Below are positions 30,930 through 40,205 of a stretch of 40,372 nt of DNA, piece by piece. Source of the stretch: GCA-2687515 sp002687515 (lineage in GTDB: Bacteria; Pseudomonadota; Alphaproteobacteria; Rhodospirillales; UBA2165); assembly GCA_030745835.1 (NCBI GenBank), contig JASLNU010000137.1, positions 1 to 40,372 of the forward strand, read 5' to 3'. Each line of letters starts with the position of its first letter. The stretch's first letter is position 1. The notes under the pieces are model-generated. The model was not told where the DNA came from. It searched no databases and worked only from the letters and a program-made list of their open reading frames with translations. The position numbers and the translations under genes were made by a program.

Positions 30930-31469
30930 GTGGATTGCAAGTCGGTAATGGCGCCCATCAAGGTCGATCTGTTCGCCGATGAATTGGCCGGCAACGTGCT
31001 CGACTTCATGGTCGAGAAACATATGGGCCTGGTGCCGGTGGCCGAGCGCGACGGCACCTTTTGCGGCCTGATCAGCGGCGAAGGGCTGATGGAGCATCTT
31101 TTGCCGCGCACCCTGACCACCGTCAGCCATGGCTTCATGGGGGCCAGCTTCCTCAATGAAACCGCGACCGAGATGCAGGAGCGCCTGGAAGCGCTTCGGC
31201 AAAGGCCGGTCGGCGAGATGGTCGACCGCAACGTCATGGTCGCCCACCCCGAGACGCCGCTGATCGATGCCCTGATGATGATCAAGGACAAGCAATATGT
31301 GGTGCCGGTGGTCGATGACGACAACAAGCTGATCGGCGCCATCTCGTTCTTCTCGGTCCTCTATGGCTTGAAGGAGGAATATGACCGCGAAACCGCCGCC
31401 GACGCCAAGGCGGCCGAGCGTCAGGCCCGGGAACGCGATAAAGACCAAGCGAAAGCGGGCGGGCAATGA
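30930..31469 (+). CDS. CBS-domain pair protein
   Basis: This 179-residue protein has two CBS domains: NVLDFMVEKHMGLVPVAERD (about 23-42) with CGLISGEGLM, and VDRNVMVAHPETPLIDALMM with YVVPVVDDDNKLIGAISFFS. The tail (150-179) is highly charged. CBS pairs bind adenine nucleotides or similar ligands and gate partner proteins. The GTG start at 30930 has GGAAGGGG 8 bp upstream. Its stop overlaps the transporter start by four bases (31466-31469), so a regulatory role on that transporter is likely (inference). Confidence 0.9.
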   Translation: MDCKSVMAPIKVDLFADELAGNVLDFMVEKHMGLVPVAERDGTFCGLISGEGLMEHLLPRTLTTVSHGFMGASFLNETATEMQERLEALRQRPVGEMVDRNVMVAHPETPLIDALMMIKDKQYVVPVVDDDNKLIGAISFFSVLYGLKEEYDRETAADAKAAERQARERDKDQAKAGGQ

Positions 31470-32821
31470 ACGCTCACGGCGGCGCGGACGCGGCCGGCCA
31501 CGCGGTCCTCTTCGGCCTCGATCCCCTTTGGCTGAGTACCATCCTGCTGATCATCTCCTACGCCATCCTGCTGACCGAGAAATACAATCGCACGGTGGTG
31601 GCGCTGATCGGCGCCGGGTTGGTGATCATCACCGGCTTGGTCTCGCAGGCCCAGGCCATCGCCGCCATCGATTTCAACACCATCGCGCTGTTGACCGGGA
31701 TGATGATCATCGTCGCCATCACCCGCACCTCGGGGGTGTTCGAGTTTGTCGCCATCTGGTCGGCGAAAAAAGTGAATGCCAACCCGGTCGGCATTTTGAT
31801 CGTACTGTCGCTGGTGACGGCGGTTTTTTCGGCCTTTCTCGACAACCTGACGACGGTGCTGCTGGTCGTACCGATCGCCCTTCTGATCGTCGAAAAGCTC
31901 GATGTTTCGCCCTATCCGTTTTTGGTGTCGCAGATCCTGGCGTCCAATGTCGGCGGCACGGCGACGCTAATCGGCGATCCGCCGAACATCCTGATCGGCT
32001 CGGCGACCGGGCTGACATTCATGCAGTTCCTGATCAATCTTGGCCCCCTGGTGGTAGTCCTGATCATCGTCATGGTGCCGATTTTCATTTTCCTCTGGGG
32101 CAAGGAACTGGTCGCTTCCGATGACGCCCGCCAAGGCATCATGCGCTTCCGCGAAGCCGATTCGATCACCGACAAGAAGCTGCTGATCGTATCGCTGAGC
32201 GTGCTCGCCCTGGTCATCGCCGGCTTCATCATCGGCGAGCGTTACCACATCCGCCCCGGAACCACCGCCATGTTCGGCGCCGCGGTGCTGGTCCTGGCCT
32301 CGACCTTCGGCGCCACCACCAAGGTTCAGACCGAACGCCTGCACAGCGCCCTGATCGAGGTGGAATGGGCGGCGCTATTGTTCTTCATCGGCCTCTTTAT
32401 CATCGTCGCCGGGGTCGAGCATGCGGGCCTGTTGAACATCCTCGGCGCCGAATTGATGAAATTCACCGGCGGCGACGGCGCGCTGACCGCCTATGCCACC
32501 CTGTGGCTGTCGGCGATCGTCTCGGCCGCCGTCGACAATATCCCGTTCGTCGCCACCATGATCCCGCTGGTCGAAAGCATGGAAGCCGGCCTCGGCGGGG
32601 CCGCCCAGCTGGAACCGGTGTGGTGGTCGCTGGCGCTCGGCGCCTGCCTCGGCGGCAACGGCTCCTTGGTCGGCGCCGCCGCCAACGTCATGGTGTCGGG
32701 CCTCGCCGAGCGCGCCGGGCATCCGATCAGCTTCGTCCGCTACCTCAAGATCGGCGTGCCCTTCATGCTGTTCACCGTCGCCATCGCCAACGTCTACGTC
32801 TATTTACGCTATTTCCTTTGA
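31466..32821 (+). CDS. Ion transporter superfamily permease (ArsB/NhaD/SLC13-like)
   Basis: This 451-residue protein has about 11-12 helices and the paired signatures ASNVGGTATLIGDPPNILIG and GACLGGNGSLVGAAANVMVS of the ArsB/NhaD (P-protein) group. The FLDNLTTVLLVVPIAL and AAVDNIPFVATMIPLVES segments are the matching half-repeats. Members move sodium/protons, arsenite or dicarboxylates; the substrate is not set by sequence. ATGA overlaps the end of the CBS gene, indicating translational coupling. Confidence 0.92.
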   Translation: MNAHGGADAAGHAVLFGLDPLWLSTILLIISYAILLTEKYNRTVVALIGAGLVIITGLVSQAQAIAAIDFNTIALLTGMMIIVAITRTSGVFEFVAIWSAKKVNANPVGILIVLSLVTAVFSAFLDNLTTVLLVVPIALLIVEKLDVSPYPFLVSQILASNVGGTATLIGDPPNILIGSATGLTFMQFLINLGPLVVVLIIVMVPIFIFLWGKELVASDDARQGIMRFREADSITDKKLLIVSLSVLALVIAGFIIGERYHIRPGTTAMFGAAVLVLASTFGATTKVQTERLHSALIEVEWAALLFFIGLFIIVAGVEHAGLLNILGAELMKFTGGDGALTAYATLWLSAIVSAAVDNIPFVATMIPLVESMEAGLGGAAQLEPVWWSLALGACLGGNGSLVGAAANVMVSGLAERAGHPISFVRYLKIGVPFMLFTVAIANVYVYLRYFL

Positions 32822-32927
32822 GGCGGCGGCGCGTGGCGTGCGGTGAATTTCCGAATTAACCGGATATCGGATAGAATTTTCGCCGGCTTCGCGAAACCGC
32901 GGCGCACATCGATTTGGGAGGGAAATA

Positions 32928-33569
32928 ATGTCAAATATGGGTCCGGATATCAGGAGATCGGCCCTGATCGTCGTCGACATGCAGAACGATTTCGTGCATC
33001 CCGACGGCGATTTCGGGCAGCGGGCGCGGGAGAACCCGGAGGCTGGGATCGACATGGCGTTTCTCGGCTCGACGATCCCGCCCATCAAGCGGCTCGCCGA
33101 AGCCTTCCGGGAGGCGGGCCGGCCGGTTGTTTATATCGCCCATGTGCTGAAACCCGATTATTCCGACGCCGCCTTTCCCTATTGGCGGAAAGCTCCCGCC
33201 GCCACCAACCGGACCTTCATCACCGAGGGCACCTGGGGCGCCGAGATCATCGATGAGCTGGCGCCCGAGGAAGGCGAGCACCTGGTCGTCAAGAAAGGCT
33301 TCGGCGGTTTCGCCAACACCCGGCTCGACACCATCTTGCGTAACCAGGACATCAACACCTGCGTGGTTACCGGTGTCACCACCTGCGTCTGCGTTTCGAC
33401 GACGGTGCGCGGCGGCGTCGAACATAACTATCGGATGATCCTGGCCAGCGATGCCACCGCCGAGGTGCAGAAAGACGCGCACGCGGCGGAACTGAAGACC
33501 ATGCAGCGAATCTTCGCCGACGTGAAAACCACCGACGAGGTGATCGATATGCTGAACGCGGCTTCTTGA
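32928..33569 (+). CDS. Isochorismatase-family cysteine hydrolase
   Basis: This 213-residue cytoplasmic enzyme has the family triad: D17 (VVDMQNDF), K122 (VVKKGFGGFANT) and C155 (GVTTCVCVSTTVRGG). Relatives hydrolyse isochorismate, nicotinamide, biuret, N-carbamoyl compounds and similar amides; the substrate is unknown here. The ATG at 32928 follows GGGAGGG at 5 bp. It is convergent with the TRAP genes, only 16 bp apart at their stops, so the two may be used together although not co-transcribed. Confidence 0.92.
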   Translation: MSNMGPDIRRSALIVVDMQNDFVHPDGDFGQRARENPEAGIDMAFLGSTIPPIKRLAEAFREAGRPVVYIAHVLKPDYSDAAFPYWRKAPAATNRTFITEGTWGAEIIDELAPEEGEHLVVKKGFGGFANTRLDTILRNQDINTCVVTGVTTCVCVSTTVRGGVEHNYRMILASDATAEVQKDAHAAELKTMQRIFADVKTTDEVIDMLNAAS

Positions 33570-33585
33570 GCCGCGCGGCGCTGGC

Positions 33586-34857
33586 CTATCGCATCAGGCT
33601 CGGCAGGTAGAGGACCACGCCGGGCACGAACACGACGATCATCAGGCGCATGATATCGGCGGCGAAGAAGGGCGCGATGCCCTTGAAGATGCTGGCCAGC
33701 GGAACTTCCGGCAGCATCGATTTCAGGACAAACACATTGAGGCCGATGGGCGGCGTGATCAGGCTGATCTCGACGACCATGATCATGACGATGCCGAACC
33801 AGATCAGATCGAAGCCGAGCGCCTCGACCACCGGCACGAAAATGGGCGCCGTCAGGAAGATGATGGCGAAGCCCTCGATCACCGTGCCCATGATGACATA
33901 GATGCCGAGGATCACCAGGATCGCGTAAATCGGCGTCGTGAAGCCGCCGATGGTCGCGACCATCGCCTGCGGCAGGCCGGCGATATTGACGAACTGGTTG
34001 AGGATCAGCGCCCCGAAGGCAACCGAAAAAATGGTGGCGGTGATGCTCGCCGCCTCGATCAGCGAGGCATAGAACCGCTCCCAACTCATTTTGCGGCGGC
34101 CGAGGGCAAAGGCGAGGGCGCCGACGGCGCCGATGCCGCCGGCCTCGGTCGGGGTGAAGACGCCGAAGAAAATGCCACCGAGGATAAGGAGAAACAGCAC
34201 CAAAACGCCCCACACCTTGTAGAGCGATGTGAACCGTTCGGCCCAGCTTGAGCGGTGCCCGGGCGGTCCCAGATGCGGCCAGACGCGGACCACGCCGGAT
34301 ATCACGATGATATAGACGACCACCGTGATCAGCCCAGGAATTATGCCGCCGATGAACAGTTTCGCGATGTCGGTTTCGGTAAGGATGCCATAGACGATCA
34401 TCGCGGCGCTCGGCGGGATCAGCATGCCCAGGGTGCCGGCGGCCAGGCTGTCGGAGTAATCGTATTTGCGCATCGCCGGAATGGCCACCTTGGCCATCGT
34501 CGCGGCGGTCGCCAGCGACGAGCCCGAGATTGCCGCAAAGCCGCCGCAGGCGGCCACCGTCGCCATCGCCAAGCCGCCCTTGAAATGCCCCAGCCATTTG
34601 TCCGAGGCGTCATAGAGATCGTCCGAGAGGGCGGCGTGGGCGACAAAGACGCCCATCAGGATGAACAGCGGCAGGACCGAAAAGCTGTAATTCATGGCCA
34701 GATCGAGGATTTGCTGGCCGGCCATGATCAGGCCCGGCTCGAAGCCGCGGACAAAGCCGTAGCCGACAAAGCCGACGATCATCATGGCGAAGCCCAGGGG
34801 CACGCCCATGAAGACGACGACCAACAATATGGCCAGCCCGGCCAGCGATACGATCAT
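33586..34857 (-). CDS. dctM: TRAP transporter large permease (DctM)
   Basis: DctM is the main membrane channel of a TRAP uptake system, moving small organic acids with sodium or protons. This 423-residue protein has about 12 helices. Family motifs seen are GVPLGFAMMIVGFVGYG, ISGSSLATAATMAKVAIPAM and GVFTPTEAGGIGAVGALAFA. It overlaps dctQ by four bases (ATGA), so the two are translationally coupled. It is the last gene of the leftward dctP-dctQ-dctM operon. Confidence 0.95.
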   Translation of the reverse strand: MIVSLAGLAILLVVVFMGVPLGFAMMIVGFVGYGFVRGFEPGLIMAGQQILDLAMNYSFSVLPLFILMGVFVAHAALSDDLYDASDKWLGHFKGGLAMATVAACGGFAAISGSSLATAATMAKVAIPAMRKYDYSDSLAAGTLGMLIPPSAAMIVYGILTETDIAKLFIGGIIPGLITVVVYIIVISGVVRVWPHLGPPGHRSSWAERFTSLYKVWGVLVLFLLILGGIFFGVFTPTEAGGIGAVGALAFALGRRKMSWERFYASLIEAASITATIFSVAFGALILNQFVNIAGLPQAMVATIGGFTTPIYAILVILGIYVIMGTVIEGFAIIFLTAPIFVPVVEALGFDLIWFGIVMIMVVEISLITPPIGLNVFVLKSMLPEVPLASIFKGIAPFFAADIMRLMIVVFVPGVVLYLPSLMR

Positions 34858-35405
34858 AAAGGATCACCATGGACGGATGTGGCATCCTCCACCAGTCTGC
34901 CACGCAGGTAATCCCAAACCAGAATGAGCAATATTATAAAAGTCACCGCGCTTAACGCCGAGACGGCGCCGATGAACGGCCACAGTTCGATATCCATATA
35001 TTCGCCGACGTCCTGATCGGCGCGCATGGTCTGCATTTCCGCCCACAGGCGCCAGGTCATGAACCCCACCGCGCCGGCGCTGAACAGCAGCACGAACAGT
35101 TGCTGAACCCACTTGACCCGGCCCTGGAACATGCCTTCGAGCAAGCTTACGGTGATATGGCCCTGTTTCCTGGAAACCAGCGGCAATGCCGAAAAAATCA
35201 GCAGGCCGAGCAGCAATTCGATGATTTCGAAGGCGGCGCCCAAGGGCCGGTCGAAGGCGTAGCGCCCGACAACGTCGACGAAGGTGATCGCCATCAGCGA
35301 AAACATCAACAGCGCCGCGATCCCGGTCAGGGCGCGGATCAGGATCGGCGTGGAACGGGGGACGTCACCGGCGGTTTCGTCCCCCGTTCCCAAATCGTCG
35401 GACAT
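34854..35405 (-). CDS. dctQ: TRAP transporter small permease (DctQ)
   Basis: This 183-residue protein has four transmembrane helices and the DctQ pattern: LLMFSLMAITFVDVVGRYAF (residues about 32-51), then LGAAFEIIELLLGLLIFSAL and a conserved RQKGHI-like segment (SRKQGHITVSLL). DctQ is needed with DctM for transport. It begins 9 bp after the dctP stop. The first 25 residues are hydrophilic. Confidence 0.93.
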   Translation of the reverse strand: MSDDLGTGDETAGDVPRSTPILIRALTGIAALLMFSLMAITFVDVVGRYAFDRPLGAAFEIIELLLGLLIFSALPLVSRKQGHITVSLLEGMFQGRVKWVQQLFVLLFSAGAVGFMTWRLWAEMQTMRADQDVGEYMDIELWPFIGAVSALSAVTFIILLILVWDYLRGRLVEDATSVHGDPL

Positions 35406-35414
35406 ATAAAAGGC

Positions 35415-36449
35415 CTACTTGTTGGCTGCCGCCTGTTGCCTGAAATAGGCCAGCGCCGCCTTGCCGTCGACGCCGCGTTTGCCGGCTTCCTTGATCCAGT
35501 CCTGTTCGACGAAGGCGATCTTTTTCCTGATCACTTCGGCGAAGGCGGGTGCCACCGTTTCGATCTGCGCGCCGCCGGCCTTCAGCTTCTTGATCACCCC
35601 GGCGGCCCCGGCATCCCAAACTTCGCCCGATACCCGCGCCAGGTTCTCGCCGGCGACGCCGGCGATGGCCGCCTGGTCGGCCTTCGAGAGGCCGTCCCAT
35701 TTCTTCTGGTTCATGGCGACGTAGAAGATGGAACTGTAATAGGAGCCCGGAAGATCGGTGGTGAACTTCACATAGCGGACGATCTTAAAGGCCCCGACCG
35801 CCACATAAGGGGTGGCGACGCCGTCGACGACGCCTTTCGAGAAGTTTTCGAAAATCTTCGGCCCCGACAGTTTCACCGGGGTCGCGCCCAGCGCCTTGAA
35901 AACGGCGACGCCGCTGCCCGAGGTGCGCACCTTGAGCCCCTTGAAGTCGGCCAATTTCCGGATCGCCCGCTTGTTGTTGTGAAGCTGGCTTCCCGACGTG
36001 CCGTAAAGGCTCAGGAGTTTGACGCCCTTATATTCATTCTTGGCGTCGAAAAATTTCACATGGGTGCGCCACAGCGCGATCGAGGCGCCGCGCGCCGACG
36101 GCACCATGAACGGCAGCGCCGCGATCTCGGTCAATTTGACGCGTTTGCGAATCCACGAAATGCTGCCCGAGGTGGCATCGGCGATGCCGCCGGTCAGCAT
36201 GCCCCATTGTTTCTTCGGCGACGCCAGGGTGGCGGCCGGAAACTTGACCTTGACGCGGCCGTTGGTCGCCTTTGCGACACCTTCTGCAAAGGGTTTGGCG
36301 GTACCCCGCATGATCGGATGCTTCTGCGAATAATAGGTGTTGAACAAAATCTCGGTTTCGGCTTCCGCCGCCGTCGGGACAGCGCCCAAGGCAACGATCA
36401 TCGCACCAGCCGACAATGCCGCAATTTTTGAATCTAAACGGTATGCCAT
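35415..36449 (-). CDS. dctP: TRAP transporter solute-binding protein (DctP)
   Basis: This 344-residue periplasmic protein has a signal peptide (IAALSAGAMIVALGAVPTAA, cleavage near AEA) and a DctP fold. FKGLKVRTSGSGVAVFKALG holds the conserved arginine that binds the substrate carboxylate. GVVDGVATPYVAVGAFKIVR and SYYSSIFYVAMNQKKWDGLS are also typical. The ligand is probably an organic acid and is not predictable. It heads the dctPQM operon; the gap 36450-36561 would hold the promoter. Confidence 0.93.
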   Translation of the reverse strand: MAYRLDSKIAALSAGAMIVALGAVPTAAEAETEILFNTYYSQKHPIMRGTAKPFAEGVAKATNGRVKVKFPAATLASPKKQWGMLTGGIADATSGSISWIRKRVKLTEIAALPFMVPSARGASIALWRTHVKFFDAKNEYKGVKLLSLYGTSGSQLHNNKRAIRKLADFKGLKVRTSGSGVAVFKALGATPVKLSGPKIFENFSKGVVDGVATPYVAVGAFKIVRYVKFTTDLPGSYYSSIFYVAMNQKKWDGLSKADQAAIAGVAGENLARVSGEVWDAGAAGVIKKLKAGGAQIETVAPAFAEVIRKKIAFVEQDWIKEAGKRGVDGKAALAYFRQQAAANK

Positions 36450-36561
36450 TTCCTGTCTCCCCGGTTAAGAATTACCCAATGGGAGATTGTGGCTTTGGCC
36501 GGACGCGCAAGTCAAGCGGACTGGAAGAGAGGCGAACGCATTATCCGGGATATTGCCGAAC

Positions 36562-38676
36562 TCAGGAAACCTGGCCCAAGTCCGTATCTACCAAGGCGTC
36601 AACCGGTTCGGCCTTGCGGCACCAGAAGGTATACATGCCGCGAAAGCTGTCGGGATTTTTCATCTCGAACCTATGCCAATTGTCGAGATCGGCCATCGCC
36701 GCATCGCCGGGAAATTCAGCCCCGAATTTGTCCTTGAGGCCGTCGTCCAAAATCTGCATGCCGATCAACTCGAGCTCGAACCGGTGCAAGGCGTTTTTAA
36801 TCTCGGGCAAGGTGAAGGTGTGTTCCTGAACATGGAACAATAAATCGCGGGCGCCGCTGATCGAATAGAAGTCGGTAAACCCGGTCACCTTGCGTTTCGG
36901 ATCATCGGCCGCAAGGTCCAGGATTTTCCGGCGCACATCGCGGATGGTTTGAACCGCCGGTGGTAAATCCTGATCCTCAATCCATCGCCGGGCCTCGGTG
37001 ATATGGCGGCGGGCCTGCTTGCTGTAGAGGGCGATTTTCATCACCCCGCCGGGGGCCAGCCGGGAGATCAGAATTCGCCATCCGGTCAGGGGATCGGCCA
37101 TATGGTGCAATACGCCGGTGCATTCGATGACATCGAATTCCCGGTCCAGTTCTCCAAGCTCGAGAATGTCCGCCTCGATAAACTGGATATTGTGCGTACC
37201 GTGCAATTCCGCCTTGCGCATGGCATAGGCCAGACTGGTCCGGCTCAAATCCACGGCGGTCAGTTTCGATGCCGGATAGCGCAAGGCTTCCAAAATTGGT
37301 TGGTGTCCCGTGCCACAGCCCGCGATCAGGATGGAACATGGCCTGGACAATTTTTCCGACGGCTGGAAATTGGGAAAAAGAAATTGCAGCGTTTCGCCAA
37401 CCGAGCCGGGCCTGGGCCGGGTCAAAAGCGACCAGCGGGGAAAGGGATTTTGTTCATACTGGGTTTTGACGTTCGCGCTCGTGCGCTCGCTGATCGGGGA
37501 AAGGGTTTCGATCCGCCGTTCAAACGCGGCTTCCCGCCGGGGATTAAATATTTGCAGTTGCCCCAGCGATTCCAATTCGCCTTGGTTCAGTGTCTCCGGA
37601 AGCGACTTCATCCAGCCGCCGAGCGGAACGTAGGATGCAGAGATGGCCAGTTTCACGGCATCCTTCGTCGAAAGTTTCAGCCGCGATCCGATTTTGGACG
37701 AGAGTTCCTGTTGCAGATGCCTCAGCTCAACCAATTCCGCCGTACCGGCAAAATAGGCGTATTCCGTAAGATAGGCCTGATGGGCCAGTGCCACGCAGAA
37801 GGCCAATGGGATATCGTCAAGCAAGGCATCATCGTTTACGGCCAACGACAAAATCCCTTCGCGAATATTCGTCAAGACGGTCTCGAATACGGGTTTGGCC
37901 AGGATATCGGATGCGAGCACGGCCTGGACCAGAGGATCGCCTGTCAGATCCGAAAACCAGGCTTGATCCACGATCGGAGAAACATTTCCCGATGCGGGCG
38001 GGCCGAGAGCCGCGATCGCCAGCCTGAAATGACCGGTATTTAGGATGGCGGCCGCGGCGGCCGGAAAATATTTCTTCATATCGAGGTCCGGCATTCGAAA
38101 ACCGGCTTCCAGATGGCGTCGGATATCGCCGGCATATCCATTGGCGTTCGCGGCGGCCCAGTCGGAAGATTGAAGCGAGCCCAGCGTGTCGAACAGGTTG
38201 CGCCGCGTCAAAGTATCCCCAGGCTCGATATCCAGCGCCCGGCAAAAATGCAAAACCGCGCCCAGCGAATTTCCGCCTTCCCGATCGATCAGACCCAGGT
38301 TTCGATGCGCGTCCCCATTCCCGGGGCCGTCGGCAAGAACAGATACGAACGACGCCCGCGCCTTCGTCAGATCGTGCCGGGCGTAATGGTTGAGACCGGC
38401 AAGATAGGCAGCATCGGCCGGCGCCGGACCGTTTCTTTCAACATCCGCTAGAAATTTGAGCGACTTCACATATTCCCGCCGGTCGTAGGATATGCGCGCC
38501 AGCAGCAGGTATGCACCGCCGATGTCCTCCGCCCGGCTCAACATGGCCAGGCATTTTTCTTCGGAACCGACGGCGTCGCCGGTGTCGTAAAGTTTTTGCG
38601 CTAAATTCAGATCGGCGTTCATATATTTGTTCCGATAGCCGGTGGCGAGGACGGCGTGGCGGGCCAGACTAAACAT
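36562..38676 (-). CDS. TPR-repeat protein with C-terminal SAM methyltransferase domain
   Basis: This protein of up to 704 residues has TPR helices in the N-terminal 180 residues (DAAYLAGLNHYARHDLTKAR; GDAHRNLGLIDREGGNSLGA; FCRALDIEPGDTLTRRNLF). A helical middle follows, then a class I SAM methyltransferase from about 400: QYEQNPFPRW, motif I LIAGCGTGHQPILEAL (near 446), TAVDLSRTSLAYAM and IECTGVLHHMADP. Similar TPR-methyltransferase proteins occur in Alphaproteobacteria, and their substrate is not established to my knowledge. ATG at 38676 and ATG at 38622 (MNADLNLAQKLYD) are both possible starts; the second suits the TPR start better. It is divergent from the DUF1624 gene. Confidence 0.88.
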   Translation of the reverse strand: MFSLARHAVLATGYRNKYMNADLNLAQKLYDTGDAVGSEEKCLAMLSRAEDIGGAYLLLARISYDRREYVKSLKFLADVERNGPAPADAAYLAGLNHYARHDLTKARASFVSVLADGPGNGDAHRNLGLIDREGGNSLGAVLHFCRALDIEPGDTLTRRNLFDTLGSLQSSDWAAANANGYAGDIRRHLEAGFRMPDLDMKKYFPAAAAAILNTGHFRLAIAALGPPASGNVSPIVDQAWFSDLTGDPLVQAVLASDILAKPVFETVLTNIREGILSLAVNDDALLDDIPLAFCVALAHQAYLTEYAYFAGTAELVELRHLQQELSSKIGSRLKLSTKDAVKLAISASYVPLGGWMKSLPETLNQGELESLGQLQIFNPRREAAFERRIETLSPISERTSANVKTQYEQNPFPRWSLLTRPRPGSVGETLQFLFPNFQPSEKLSRPCSILIAGCGTGHQPILEALRYPASKLTAVDLSRTSLAYAMRKAELHGTHNIQFIEADILELGELDREFDVIECTGVLHHMADPLTGWRILISRLAPGGVMKIALYSKQARRHITEARRWIEDQDLPPAVQTIRDVRRKILDLAADDPKRKVTGFTDFYSISGARDLLFHVQEHTFTLPEIKNALHRFELELIGMQILDDGLKDKFGAEFPGDAAMADLDNWHRFEMKNPDSFRGMYTFWCRKAEPVDALVDTDLGQVS

Positions 38677-38782
38677 CTATCACGAAATCATTAAAAATCA
38701 GCCCGCGCCAGCGATAGCCCGATCCGAATTTTACCGTTAAGCTAACATCGGCGGCACAATAATTTGCCTTACGGGGAGGCGC

Positions 38783-39535
38783 ATGCAGCCAGGCGAAATT
38801 ACCGGTCAACGACCCCGCTATGCGCTCCTCGATGCGGCGCGCGGCGTCGGCATGATATTGATGTTCGTCTACCACTTTTCGTGGGATCTCAGCTTTTTCC
38901 GGATGGCGGATTTTCAAATATTCAGCGATCCGAAATGGATATGGTTCGCCAAGTTCATTGCCTCGATCTTTTTGTTTGTGATGGGTATCGCCCAGGTCAT
39001 GGCGCGGCGCCGAGGATTAAGCCGGCGGGCATTTCTGCGGCGTTTCACGCTGATCGCCGCGGCTGCCGGCGCCGTTTCCCTGGCGACCTTCGTGATCGAT
39101 CCCGGCAGCTATATATTTTTTGGCATTCTCCACCACATCGCCGCCGCCAGCCTTATCCTGGCTGTCGCAATCCTGCTCCCCAGTCCGGCATTGATCGGCA
39201 TCGCGCTTGTGATTGCCGCCGCGCCGTGGTTCTTGAGCGGCGATCTCTTTAATGCCGATCTTTTGCATTGGCTCGGCCTTTCGACGGCGGCGCCGATTTC
39301 GGTGGATTATGTGCCGATTTTCCCATGGCTCTCGGTCCCCCTGATCGGCGTTGTCGCCGGCCGCATCATGTTTCGCGGCGGCCGGGTTCCGGAATTTCTG
39401 CTGTGGGTGCCCGCCGATCCCGTTTCCCGGCTGGTTCATTTGATTGGCCGGCATAGTTTGCTGCTGTATTTGGTGCATCAGCCGATATTGTTCGGCGGCG
39501 TCTACCTGTTCGTGAATTTTATTGCCGGGGAATAA
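38783..39535 (+). CDS. DUF1624 multi-pass membrane protein (HGSNAT-like)
   Basis: This 250-residue protein has about seven helices. It begins RYALLDAARGVGMILMFVYH followed by FSWDLSFF, the DUF1624/heparan-alpha-glucosaminide N-acetyltransferase motif with an invariant D, RG and H. FFGILHHIAAASLILA and IFPWLSVPLIGVVAG are further family blocks, and LLLYLVHQPILFG resembles the acyltransferase end. It may transfer acyl groups across the membrane, but activity is unproven in bacteria as far as I know. The ATG at 38783 has GGGGAGG upstream. It is convergent with the FecR gene. Confidence 0.88.
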   Translation: MQPGEITGQRPRYALLDAARGVGMILMFVYHFSWDLSFFRMADFQIFSDPKWIWFAKFIASIFLFVMGIAQVMARRRGLSRRAFLRRFTLIAAAAGAVSLATFVIDPGSYIFFGILHHIAAASLILAVAILLPSPALIGIALVIAAAPWFLSGDLFNADLLHWLGLSTAAPISVDYVPIFPWLSVPLIGVVAGRIMFRGGRVPEFLLWVPADPVSRLVHLIGRHSLLLYLVHQPILFGGVYLFVNFIAGE

Positions 39536-39554
39536 ACCCGATCCCATTAACCGG

Positions 39555-40205
39555 TTATTTGAACGACATCGATTGGTTCACCATTTTGTTCATCTGCGGT
39601 GGCCAGAATTCCGGGGCGGTGGGCGCCGTATTGGCATCTTTGATGAAAGTCCCCCAGCCGGCGCGGACAATTTCGACGCGTCCGGCGCCGTTTTCGACAT
39701 AGACGCCGCCGCCGCCCAATAGCTGTACGTGGGGTACTTTCTTAAAAGCGCCGACCCAGAAATCGGTGCCGCGGACGCCGATGGTCGCCACATTGGTCAC
39801 CACTTTGAACGGCCGCTTTTCGAGTTTCGCCAGTTTTCCGGTTACCGCGCGGAAAGTGCCTGAAATCAGCCGCAGCAAGGCATCGCCACCCTTGCCGTCG
39901 AATTGATAGCGCATGACGACGAACTGGGTGCGCGAGGAAAGGGTAAGGACGGTATCGTCGATCATCTTAATCTCGAGGCGGCTGTCGGGGCCGGTGGAGA
40001 TGATGTCGTTGATGAAAATCGGGCTGCCGACCTTCAAAACACGGGGGCGGGCGTCCTGGATGGCGATAGCCGACGAAAGAATGCGCGTCACCGTGCCGGC
40101 CCTGACATCGTCGACATCGGGTTTCGACACCATGGCGGTGGAGAACAATACAATCAGAACCAGGGAAAAGATGCGCCAGAAAACCATGTGAATGCGCGCG
40201 CCCAT
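39555..40205 (-). CDS. FecR-domain protein, exported
   Basis: This 216-residue protein has an N-terminal signal or anchor (VFWRIFSLVLIVLFSTAMVS) and one FecR domain: VLKVGSPIFINDIISTGPDS, RLEIKMIDDTVLTLSSRTQF, RLISGTFRAVTGKL and VVTNVATIGVRGTDFWVG. It lacks the cytoplasmic sigma-binding head of true FecR regulators and has no OmpA or adhesin domain, so it is of the periplasmic single-domain type whose role is unclear. The ATG at 40205 has AAAGGATG about 8 bp upstream; a longer frame to 40361 is not protein-like. No sigma factor or TonB receptor is next to it. Confidence 0.87.
   Translation of the reverse strand: MGARIHMVFWRIFSLVLIVLFSTAMVSKPDVDDVRAGTVTRILSSAIAIQDARPRVLKVGSPIFINDIISTGPDSRLEIKMIDDTVLTLSSRTQFVVMRYQFDGKGGDALLRLISGTFRAVTGKLAKLEKRPFKVVTNVATIGVRGTDFWVGAFKKVPHVQLLGGGGVYVENGAGRVEIVRAGWGTFIKDANTAPTAPEFWPPQMNKMVNQSMSFK

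Noticed and set aside
39548..39557. TAACCGGTTA palindrome at the FecR gene stop
   Set aside because: A 10-bp dyad over a stop codon with no T-run is expected by chance.
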